DNA of 10,793 nt, from NCBI GenBank assembly GCA_017354095.1, contig JAFMRP010000075.1:1-10793 (forward strand), read 5' to 3'. How positions within the stretch are numbered: the first letter of the stretch is position 1; each line of letters begins with the position of its first letter. Under the pieces are notes generated by a model. That model did not search any database, had not been told where the DNA came from, and saw only the letters and a program-made list of their open reading frames with translations. Shown here one piece after another: positions 1-5,870 of the stretch. A program made the translations under genes and the position numbers. The DNA comes from Ktedonobacteraceae bacterium. Lineage in GTDB: Bacteria > Chloroflexota > Ktedonobacteria > Ktedonobacterales > Ktedonobacteraceae.

Positions 1-834
1 ATGCGTTGCAAGCAAGAACGATACCATCCGGCCCCTGGGGACGTCGTCGTCGCGCGTGGGGTGGGCATACGCTTCGGGGCTCGCACCATCTGGCGTGATG
101 CCACCTTTTGCATTCACGCGGGAGAATTTATTACCATTCTTGGTCCTAATGGAGCAGGGAAATCGACCCTGTTACGTCTGCTGCTGGGTCTGCAAGCACC
201 CAGCGTCGGGGCGATCGCGATTTTTGGACAGGCTCCAAAACGGGGGAATTCTTTGATTGGCTACGTACCACAGCGCCGAACCTTGAGCGCGGACCTGCTG
301 GTACGCGCCTGGGACTTCGTCTCGCTTGGTCTCGATGGCGCTCACTGGGGATTTCCCCTGCCGTTTGTCGCCGGGCAGCACAAACGAGCCGCCGTGCAGG
401 ATGTTCTGGAGGCGGTTGGCGCGACGGACTATGCCCATCGGCCAGTGGGCAAACTCTCTGGAGGAGAGCAACAACGTCTACTGCTGGCACAGGCACTGCT
501 GGGACATCCACGACTGCTGTTGCTGGATGAGCCCCTCGCCAGTCTCGATCTGCGTCACCAGGGAGCGATCGCTCAACTGGTAGCACAGGTCGCCCAGGCA
601 CGAGGGATCACGGTCTTGCTCGTCGCACATGATATCAATCCGCTCCTGACCGCGACGGATCGAGTGCTCTATGTGGCTCAGGGACAGGTCTGTCTTGGCA
701 CACCCGACGACATTATCACGACCGAGCATCTCTCACGACTCTATGACGCACCGATTGAAGTCGTACGTGATCGTCATGGACGTGTCCTGGTCTTTGGACA
801 AGAACAGACAATGTTGGACCCCATCCAGGTGTAA
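1..834 (+). CDS. Metal (Zn/Mn-type) ABC transporter ATP-binding protein
   Basis: This is the ATPase subunit of an ABC importer; it would power substrate uptake from the cytoplasmic face of a membrane permease. The 277-residue product has every ABC landmark: Walker A GPNGAGKST near residues 48-56, Q-loop glutamine at 91 (YVPQR), signature LSGGEQQR at 152-159, Walker B LLLLDEP at 172-178, D-loop SLD at 181-183 and H-loop histidine 210. Length and the family-style YVPQR segment resemble ZnuC/MntB-type ATPases; the metal itself is inferred. No permease or binding protein follows, since the next gene is convergent, so partners should lie upstream of the window. The ATG is the first base of the window, so its ribosome-binding site cannot be seen and a start further upstream cannot be excluded. 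Fold assignment is very secure; substrate is moderate. Confidence 0.9.
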   Translation: MRCKQERYHPAPGDVVVARGVGIRFGARTIWRDATFCIHAGEFITILGPNGAGKSTLLRLLLGLQAPSVGAIAIFGQAPKRGNSLIGYVPQRRTLSADLLVRAWDFVSLGLDGAHWGFPLPFVAGQHKRAAVQDVLEAVGATDYAHRPVGKLSGGEQQRLLLAQALLGHPRLLLLDEPLASLDLRHQGAIAQLVAQVAQARGITVLLVAHDINPLLTATDRVLYVAQGQVCLGTPDDIITTEHLSRLYDAPIEVVRDRHGRVLVFGQEQTMLDPIQV

Positions 835-910
835 AAGGAATCCCTTAAAAAATTGCTGACTTCGGCTCACAACCTGCTCATCCTTCAGCCACCTGACCTC
901 CAACAGGCGT

Positions 911-939
911 CCCAGACTCGCCTTTCTCGTGAATCTGGG
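911..939. terminator. Stem-loop between convergent genes, possible terminator
   Basis: CCCAGA at 911-916 pairs with TCTGGG at 934-939. The stem continues inward after one C/A mismatch for about four more pairs, closing a small pyrimidine loop. It lies in the 130-base gap between the ABC ATPase gene and the convergent beta-helix gene. A smaller TGAGG/CCTCA hairpin (952-956 with 963-967) overlaps the stop codon of the latter. Neither is followed by a run of T on either strand, so this is a possible bidirectional transcript end rather than a classic intrinsic terminator. Confidence 0.35.
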
Positions 940-964
940 GCACTAGAACGATGAGGGCCTGGCC

Positions 965-3031
965 TCAGCTATATTCATAGGCACCAATATCGCAGGCGGC
1001 ATGCTGTGGACGTTTCACTCCACGCTGATCGGTGGTGACATCGCACCCCGACGCGGGGATGGTATCGATGGCAGGACTGCCTGCTTGCAGGGCCAGCGTC
1101 GGCGTTGCTCCCCCATTCATATGCAGGTGCGTCATGATGCCTACCTGTGCAGGTGGCTTGACAGAGAGATCGGTCTGGTGCATCTTCAACGCATCATTGA
1201 GCAGCACGCTCGTCCAATGCTGCACCAGGTTGTAGCCTCCTGTGAGCAAGGGGCCTGAAATGTCAGGGCCTGCCGTGGCGGTATTGCCTGCAACAATGCT
1301 ATTTTTGAGCGAAAGCTCATGCACTTCGGAGGTTTTGATCTGCGCGACGTAGAGTCCACCCCCCTGAGAGGAGGCGACATTGCCAGTAACAGTGCAAAAG
1401 TGTATCTGGCTTGCTGGCCCGTTCATCCCAAAGCCTCCTCCCTTACCGCCACCATGGAGATCTGCTTGCACTTGATTACCGGTAATCGTACAGTTGGTCA
1501 GCTCCACCATCACGTTGTCTCCTGGAAACTGGTAAGCAAAGATCCCACCTCCCGCCGCTGTCCCTTTACTATTGCTCACCGTATTGAGTGCGAGCGTGCT
1601 GTTGTTGAACGTCAACATAGGGCCTTGCGTCTCAATCCCCCCTCCGGCGACGGCAGCGTTAGCCGTCGCTCCACTGATGCTGTTCTCAGAAATCACGCTG
1701 TCGGTGATGGAGAGTGTTGCGCCATTATAGATGCCTCCCCCAGCAGCAGCATCCTGCGCACTCGTGAGCAGATTGTGTGCCATCGTGGTGCCAGCTATGC
1801 TCATGTTCGTGTTCTCTACTGTTGCAACAGCGCCACCAAAGACATAGCCCTGCGCAGTCACACTATTGTTGTGCAACTGGCTCTGCTGGATGGTTATCTG
1901 ATCTCCACTGGAGGCGATCGCCCCCCCGGAGGCGGTGGCTTTGGCGTCCTGGTTGTGATTCACCACGACATTGCCGGAGATGCGGCTGTTATTGAGAGTG
2001 ATGTTGCTGTTTCCACTCAAAATCCCACCGCCACTGGCGAGCCTCCCATGCGTTTCCACGCGATTATCGGTCACCATGCTGTTCGTCAGCGTGATAATAC
2101 TCTTGATACTAGAGATACCCCCTCCACCAGTCGTTTTCTGTCCTCCTACCACTCTGTTGCGAGCAACGACACTATTGATCACGGTGATTCTGGTCTCCGT
2201 AGCGGTGATTCCCCCTCCAGCGATATTCGCGCCGTCAGAGACCACCGCATTTTCCACGATCTGGCTGTTGCTGATGGTGACGGCACCGCCATAACTGCCA
2301 ATACCACCACCAAAGCCGCCAGGAGGGGCGGTGAGGGTATTGCGGGGGATGATACTCTTTTGCAGCGTGAGCACTCCGCCCTCGTTCTCGATCCCAACCG
2401 CTATGCCCCCCGTTCCTTCCCCGCCAATGCTGGTCTCGGTATTGCCTATGATCTGACAGGTGTCTAACGTCAGGATCCCTTCGTTTTTGATCACAGGGCC
2501 GATGGCTGGCGTGGGATCGCTGAAGGTGACCTGGGAGAGCGTCACGGTCACATGGTGCGGCACATGGATCAGGTAGCCCTGATCTCTTTTCCCGCGCAGC
2601 GTCAGCTGGTTGACGCCAGGGCCACGAATGGTGAGGTCCTTGCCGATCACCAGGGTTTTATTGAGCGTGATAGTTCCCTTGAGGTGAGAATCGATGATGA
2701 TCGTGCCACCTGGAAGCGCGTTGCCGATCGCCTCGCGCAACGAGCCCGGCGCATCATCTTTGAGTGTGGTGACCGTCAAGGGCAGGAAGCGCTGCTGGAG
2801 CAGCAGCTCTGTTGGGAAGAGCAGCGCGAGCAGCAGGAATGCGATGAACAGGAGACTGGTGCGGCGGGCGGTGCTGGCTCGCAGGAACGCTGATTCGCTC
2901 CCGCTGGCGGCGTTGCGCCCTTGCCAGACCAGCGCCTCCTTGAGCTGAGAGCCGCGATAGAGGCGATCTTTCGGCTTGCCCCGACGCTCCCACTCGTGTA
3001 CATCATGGCTCATGGTCTGTTGGAGCTGCAT
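965..3031 (-). CDS. Membrane-anchored right-handed beta-helix protein (choice-of-anchor Q) with nSTAND-like N-terminal tail
   Basis: The product from the first ATG is 688 residues. Residues 1-57 are polar and cytoplasmic-looking. They carry an HEWERRGKPKDRLYRGSQL segment and a FLRASTARR segment, both typical of the C-terminal end of the NTPase half of nSTAND proteins. A hydrophobic helix follows at about 59-78 with arginines on its N-side, placing the rest outside the cell. Residues 86-112 hold the TVTTLKDDAPGSLREAI start common in bacterial surface beta-helix proteins. About twelve turns of a GGGI...ITxxNSxI...N pattern then run to about residue 620. The C-terminus has SPAID, DQRG and CDIGAYEYS, the choice-of-anchor Q signature. 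Likely role: surface adhesion or ligand contact; no enzymatic motif is seen. The start is uncertain: homology continues upstream of this ATG, and a second ATG at 3013 overlaps the stop of a short upstream frame. The surface beta-helix call is secure; the function is not. Confidence 0.85.
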   Translation of the reverse strand: MQLQQTMSHDVHEWERRGKPKDRLYRGSQLKEALVWQGRNAASGSESAFLRASTARRTSLLFIAFLLLALLFPTELLLQQRFLPLTVTTLKDDAPGSLREAIGNALPGGTIIIDSHLKGTITLNKTLVIGKDLTIRGPGVNQLTLRGKRDQGYLIHVPHHVTVTLSQVTFSDPTPAIGPVIKNEGILTLDTCQIIGNTETSIGGEGTGGIAVGIENEGGVLTLQKSIIPRNTLTAPPGGFGGGIGSYGGAVTISNSQIVENAVVSDGANIAGGGITATETRITVINSVVARNRVVGGQKTTGGGGISSIKSIITLTNSMVTDNRVETHGRLASGGGILSGNSNITLNNSRISGNVVVNHNQDAKATASGGAIASSGDQITIQQSQLHNNSVTAQGYVFGGAVATVENTNMSIAGTTMAHNLLTSAQDAAAGGGIYNGATLSITDSVISENSISGATANAAVAGGGIETQGPMLTFNNSTLALNTVSNSKGTAAGGGIFAYQFPGDNVMVELTNCTITGNQVQADLHGGGKGGGFGMNGPASQIHFCTVTGNVASSQGGGLYVAQIKTSEVHELSLKNSIVAGNTATAGPDISGPLLTGGYNLVQHWTSVLLNDALKMHQTDLSVKPPAQVGIMTHLHMNGGATPTLALQAGSPAIDTIPASGCDVTTDQRGVKRPQHAACDIGAYEYS

Positions 3032-3198
3032 ATCTTCCCGCGTTTCTCGTACCCAGAGCGCCAGGCGTGGCCACTCGCGAAGCAGCGCCTCATGGGTGAT
3101 CTCCAGAGTCGAGACTCCCAGAGAACGGCTGCTGGTGAGCAGTCGAGCGGCGAGGAATCTTCTGGCTGTACCTCAGATGGTGAAGCATGATCTTGCAT
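3010..3198 (-). CDS. Short 62-codon frame upstream of, and overlapping, the beta-helix gene
   Basis: The ATG at 3196-3198 has the best initiation context in the area: AGGA at 3206-3209, seven bases upstream, and about 60 bases downstream of a strong promoter. It starts MQDHASPSEVQPEDSS and ends at a TGA (3010-3012) that overlaps the ATG at 3011-3013 of the beta-helix frame as ATGA, a typical translational-coupling junction. However, the same DNA read in the neighbouring frame encodes a recognisable nSTAND tail, so most of this short peptide is probably out-of-frame reading. Two readings are possible: the true start of the beta-helix protein followed by a one-base frameshift near 3175-3140, or a leader frame whose translation feeds the downstream ATG. 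I do not recognise the peptide as a protein family. Confidence 0.35.
   Translation of the reverse strand: MQDHASPSEVQPEDSSPLDCSPAAVLWESRLWRSPMRRCFASGHAWRSGYEKRGKICSSNRP
3032..3172 (-). pseudogene. In-frame 5' remnant of an nSTAND NTPase tail
   Basis: Reading upstream from the ATG at 3031, the frame stays open for 47 codons to a TGA at 3173-3175. The encoded peptide is not random. It contains RRFLAARLLTSS, then ITHEALLREWPRL, then WVRETREDMQLQQ running straight into the annotated protein. This is the RF..ARLL...HEALLREWPRL...EDRxxLRLQ motif that closes the NTPase half of nSTAND (STAND-superfamily) proteins just before a transmembrane helix and WD40 repeats. No ATG, GTG or TTG occurs in the stretch, so it cannot be translated from a normal start in this frame. 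Either a frameshift separates it from the ATG at 3198, or it is a silent relic of a truncation. No P-loop or other NTPase sequence is visible further upstream. The motif match is from memory of the family, not from a search. Confidence 0.65.
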
Positions 3199-3265
3199 GT
3201 GAGAATCCTTTCTGCTCATGGTTGCAGTACGCCTTTTATGCGCTTGTACCCCTGTACCTGCTATC

Positions 3266-3294
3266 ACTATACATTCGTATTCAGACGCAGACAA
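3266..3294 (-). promoter_or_regulatory. Sigma70-type promoter for the beta-helix gene
   Basis: On the minus strand TTGTCT (3289-3294) and TATAGT (3266-3271) are separated by exactly 17 bases, matching the -35/-10 consensus at 4/6 and 5/6 positions. The predicted transcript start is near 3259, giving a leader of about 60 bases to the ATG at 3198, or about 230 bases to the ATG at 3031. This spacing favours initiation at 3198. Confidence 0.55.
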
Positions 3295-3896
3295 GGAGTA
3301 TGCATCGGAAATTGCTTGGAAAACAATAGGGATCTCATTTGAAGATGAAATGAAGCAGATGCGTGTTTTTGATGGTTTGATACTGATAGAATCTGCACAC
3401 GTTTCTTCGTTAAGTTGACGATACCCTTCCTGCGACCTGCCTCTCTCTTCCCGCTCCCTAACAGGCTAAGTGGGGCTGTAGTACTGAGAAACTGTTTTGG
3501 AATGCGAGACGGTCATACTGCATGGCCAAAAGAGCAAGATCGGAGAAGTTTTTGCGCAGGTTTGACGGTAGAATGTCGTGCATGCAATGAGGGAGCGGAA
3601 GACCTTTATGCGCAAGACTGACAGGGCCGACGTTTGCTTTCTGCTGACGCGCATCTCATGTACCCGATAACGAGCAAGCATGCTATGATCGAGGCCGCAT
3701 CAATTCAGACTTTGCCGCTCTTCTTTGTAAAGCCCATCGGGGCCGATTCTCGCACATGAGCAGGAAGAGGCGATCAGCTTCGGCCCGCTCCATGAACAGG
3801 CCAGCGTGAGCTGTTAGATGGTGTGAGCAGAAAGCTAACGCCGGGCTGATACGAATGTCAACACGATTGATATGATAGAACATACGTTTCAATTCC
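3295..3896. other. Divergent intergenic spacer without a supported gene
   Basis: About 600 bases between the divergent beta-helix and metallohydrolase genes. Short open frames occur on both strands (up to about 70 codons), but none has a good ribosome-binding site or a recognisable motif. A small perfect inverted repeat, TCATTT/AAATGA, lies at 3335-3340 and 3348-3353. Near the right end TATGAT (3871-3876) could be a -10 element for the metallohydrolase gene, but no well-spaced -35 is visible. I see no tRNA, IS end or CRISPR-like repeat. Decayed coding sequence is possible but not demonstrable by eye. Confidence 0.5.
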
Positions 3897-3908
3897 GAGG
3901 AGGAGCTT

Positions 3909-4613
3909 ATGAGTCAGAATGCCATGAAGCGTCTTTATCTGATGCAGGTTGGGTCCATGCCGGAATACCAGATTCCGATTGTGTGCTATCTGGTGCAAAC
4001 GGGTGACGGCAAGCATATTCTGATTGACAGTGGTCTACCGGAGATGATGCCTGAAGGAGAATCGGAGTTCGAGAATGGGCAGGACGTTATCGAGCAGTTA
4101 GCGAGCATTGGCTTACAACCGGACGATATTGATACCGTCATTTCGACGCATTATGATATCGACCATGCCGGAAGACACGCGGCATTCACGAAGGCGCAAT
4201 ATGTTGTTCAGCGTGTGCATCATTTGGATGCGGCGAGCAACCCACGTTTTGCGGCCAATCGACCCCAATGGGATCAGCCAATGGAGCGCATTCGGCTGGT
4301 GGACGGAGACACGGAACTGCTGCCGGGGCTGGAGCTGATTGAGACGAGCGGGCATGTGCCGGGACATCAATCAGTGCTGGTGCGGCTGCCCAAAACGGGG
4401 GCGATTTTATTGCCGATTGACGCTGTACCCTTCGGCGAGGGCTTTACCCGTGACGAGCAGGACGACGAGAGCAACCCGGACACCGAAGCGATCCACGCCA
4501 GTACGATGAAACTGCTTGATCTGGTCGAACGGGAGCATATCGGGCTTGTGATTTTCGGTCATGACAAGGAGCAGTGGGAAGGGCTGAAAAAGCTGCCGGA
4601 GTATTACGAGTGA
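3909..4613 (+). CDS. MBL-fold metallohydrolase, N-acyl homoserine lactonase-like
   Basis: This 234-residue protein has the landmarks of the AiiA/AttM branch of the metallo-beta-lactamase fold, which hydrolyses lactone rings of N-acyl homoserine lactones and related esters in the cytoplasm. The metal motif is HYDIDHAGRH at residues 81-90. The distal ligands follow in the expected order: HVPGHQS (His149), bridging Asp171 in LLPIDAVPF, and His218 in IFGHDKEQW, which closely matches the FGHD.EQ end of AiiA. The unusual point is the second histidine of HxHxDH, which is aspartate here (HxDxDH). That may change metal content or preference. A strong GAGGAGGAG ribosome-binding site (3897-3905) fixes the ATG at 3909. 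The gene stands alone: divergent from the beta-helix gene and ended by an inverted repeat. Family is secure; the natural substrate is unknown, and AHL cleavage is only an inference. Confidence 0.85.
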   Translation: MSQNAMKRLYLMQVGSMPEYQIPIVCYLVQTGDGKHILIDSGLPEMMPEGESEFENGQDVIEQLASIGLQPDDIDTVISTHYDIDHAGRHAAFTKAQYVVQRVHHLDAASNPRFAANRPQWDQPMERIRLVDGDTELLPGLELIETSGHVPGHQSVLVRLPKTGAILLPIDAVPFGEGFTRDEQDDESNPDTEAIHASTMKLLDLVEREHIGLVIFGHDKEQWEGLKKLPEYYE

Positions 4614-4622
4614 GGATGCAAG

Positions 4623-4663
4623 TACCCATTTCCCGGCTCGGAGTACCGATCGAGAAATGGGTA
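4623..4663 (+). terminator. Strong stem-loop after the metallohydrolase gene
   Basis: TACCCATTTC (4623-4632) and GAAATGGGTA (4654-4663) form a perfect 10-bp outer stem. The 21-base interior can fold again with TCGG/CCGA (4638-4641 with 4646-4649) around an AGTA tetraloop. It starts ten bases after the stop codon at 4613. No U-run follows, so it is a non-canonical terminator, an mRNA 3'-end stabiliser, or a protein-binding site. Confidence 0.5.
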
Positions 4664-4772
4664 ATGGTATATGGTAACAGGAGTGGGATTGTCAACGTCT
4701 CCTGGGCCTCTAAAGAGATGAACGATGTCAGCTTCTTAACATAAGAAAGCATTGGGAACCAACGCCCTGCAC

Positions 4773-4802
4773 TTGACATAACGCCTTGTCGCGCGTTATG
4801 CT
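4773..4802 (+). promoter_or_regulatory. Promoter of the TetR gene, predicted leaderless transcript
   Basis: A perfect -35 TTGACA (4773-4778) is followed after 18 bases by TATGCT (4797-4802), which matches four of six -10 positions. The expected transcript start, about seven bases further on, falls at 4809, the A of the repressor's ATG. There is no purine-rich ribosome-binding site upstream of that ATG, which agrees with a leaderless mRNA. Confidence 0.6.
4777..4800 (+). promoter_or_regulatory. Palindromic operator inside the TetR promoter
   Basis: CATAACGC (4777-4784) and GCGTTATG (4793-4800) are perfect 8-bp inverted arms around an 8-base spacer. The left arm overlaps the end of the -35 and the right arm overlaps the -10. 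Position, size and symmetry fit a TetR-family dimer site, so the repressor encoded immediately downstream probably binds here and represses itself. I do not see a second copy in the window. Confidence 0.6.
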
Positions 4803-4808
4803 ATTTGT

Positions 4809-5426
4809 ATGAACGACCAAACAAACACAAAGCAGAAGAGAACCTGGACCCATCAGGAGGATAACCGGAAGCGTTTGATCGCGGCTGGCTACACCCTTCT
4901 TGCTGAGAAGGGCATCGAAGCAACGACCGTCAAGGAGATTGCGCGCCTGGCAGGGGTCTCTCCTGGATTATTCCATTATTACTTTGCCTCCAAAAACGAC
5001 CTGCTGCTGGCAGTGGTCTATGAAGCTGGTGCACGCTTCAGCCAGCGATTGACGCAGGCAGTGGGGCACCTGTCGTCAACGGGACGTTCTTTTCACGAGG
5101 TCGCGATGCTTGCAGCTGCGGCGGCCAGCCGAGATGATCCATCCTGGTATCGCTTGCGCTATGAGCTCTATGCCCTTGGCTTGCGCCACCCGGAGTTTCT
5201 CCCTGAGGTTGGCAAGATGCTAGCAAAGGGGCGGCAGGGAATTGCTCAGACGATCCGAGAGCAGACCGGTATGGAGGAGACCAGGGCCGAGGCACTCGCG
5301 GCTGTAGTGCATGCCTGCACCGATGGCCTGGCATTGCAGCAGATCGCCCAGCCGGGACTCGACCTCACGGCTGCCTACCAGCTTGTCCAGAGCCTCTTTC
5401 TGACCGAAGCCTCGCCTGACCACTAA
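4809..5426 (+). CDS. TetR/AcrR-family transcriptional repressor
   Basis: This 205-residue protein has the TetR-type N-terminal DNA-binding domain at about residues 20-68: RLIAAGYTLLAEKGIEATT, then the helix-turn-helix KEIARLAGVSPGLFHYYFASKNDLL, with the recognition helix near 50-59. The remaining ~135 residues form a variable helical ligand-binding and dimerisation domain of normal length, somewhat BetI/AcrR-like. The ATG at 4809 has no Shine-Dalgarno but lies where transcription from the upstream TTGACA/TATGCT promoter should begin. A palindrome within that promoter suggests autorepression. Downstream, after a 99-base gap, are an ABM-domain protein and a Ddn-like reductase on the same strand. 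These are the likely regulated genes, by readthrough or by a second site. The inducing ligand cannot be told from sequence. Family assignment is very secure. Confidence 0.92.
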   Translation: MNDQTNTKQKRTWTHQEDNRKRLIAAGYTLLAEKGIEATTVKEIARLAGVSPGLFHYYFASKNDLLLAVVYEAGARFSQRLTQAVGHLSSTGRSFHEVAMLAAAAASRDDPSWYRLRYELYALGLRHPEFLPEVGKMLAKGRQGIAQTIREQTGMEETRAEALAAVVHACTDGLALQQIAQPGLDLTAAYQLVQSLFLTEASPDH

Positions 5427-5472
5427 ATTTTTTTCTGCGATAAATTGGTTGGTCGTACAAACAAATATAAAG

Positions 5473-5490
5473 CAACCATCGAATTGGTTG
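5473..5490 (+). promoter_or_regulatory. Inverted repeat upstream of the ABM-domain gene, possible operator
   Basis: CAACCA (5473-5478) and TGGTTG (5485-5490) are perfect 6-bp inverted arms around six bases. A third copy of the half-site, TGGTTG, is at 5446-5451. They flank TATAAA (5466-5471), a possible -10, although the best -35 candidate (TTGGTT, 5445-5450) is only 15 bases away. The sequence differs from the palindrome in the TetR promoter, so a different regulator, or an RNA structure, is possible. Confidence 0.3.
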
Positions 5491-5525
5491 AACGGAATTT
5501 TGCCGGAAAGAAAGGAAGCAGCACT

Positions 5526-5855
5526 ATGGCAACCATTTCACTTGACAATCATGTTGTAACAACCATCAACACCTTCACCGTCGCTCCAGAGAATCAGCAG
5601 CGTGCACTTGAATTGCTGGTTGAGATCGCCAGACGGCTCCGCAAGGAAGTGCCTGGTTTTGTCTCGGCCCATTTTCACAAGAGCGTCGATGGCACGCGCG
5701 TGGTGAACTACGCGCAGTATGCCAGTCAGGAGGCGGTACAGACCGCCATCACCAAAGTCCTGTCATGGGCAGAGGTCCCGGTGGTGGCCGAACTGCGCCA
5801 GATGGCCACCCCGGATAATCGCGTATATGAGCTCTGCACCATTCTTGAAGACTGA
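5526..5855 (+). CDS. Antibiotic biosynthesis monooxygenase (ABM) domain protein
   Basis: A 109-residue dimeric alpha+beta-barrel (ferredoxin-like) protein of the ABM family. Members include cofactor-less quinone-forming monooxygenases, heme-degrading enzymes and small stress proteins. The domain runs from about residue 12 to 95: TINTFTVAPENQQRALELL, then PGFVSAHFHKSVDG, then the family-typical NYAQYAS strand (61-67). The open frame extends 27 codons further upstream, but the ATG at 5526 has AAAGGAAG seven bases before it (5511-5518) and puts the domain at its usual position, so it is chosen. It is followed after 15 bases by the Ddn-like reductase gene, so the two are probably co-transcribed and may act on the same aromatic or quinone compound. 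Whether it is a true oxygenase is unknown. Confidence 0.85.
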   Translation: MATISLDNHVVTTINTFTVAPENQQRALELLVEIARRLRKEVPGFVSAHFHKSVDGTRVVNYAQYASQEAVQTAITKVLSWAEVPVVAELRQMATPDNRVYELCTILED

Positions 5856-5870
5856 AGGAGGAGAAACCTC

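Noticed and set aside
1319..2467. A 382-codon open frame on the plus strand
   Set aside because: It lies wholly antisense to the beta-helix gene, whose repeats and terminal signature are clear; it has no family-like motif and is a by-product of the repetitive Gly/Asn/Thr codons.
2000..3031. Beta-helix repeats considered as a DNA repeat array or CRISPR
   Set aside because: The repetition is at protein level only, with irregular spacing and no conserved nucleotide repeat.
3683..3892. 69-codon minus-strand frame in the intergenic spacer, and a plus-strand HEQEEAISFGPLHEQ-like stretch in the same place
   Set aside because: Both look faintly protein-like, but neither has a start context or a family I recognise; a decayed gene cannot be shown from sequence alone.
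4444..4779. 111-codon minus-strand frame over the end of the metallohydrolase gene
   Set aside because: It is antisense to a well-supported gene, has no recognisable motif and crosses the inverted repeat.
5445..5525. Start of the ABM protein at 5445
   Set aside because: The extra 27 residues are unlike the family, and a good Shine-Dalgarno sits before the ATG at 5526.
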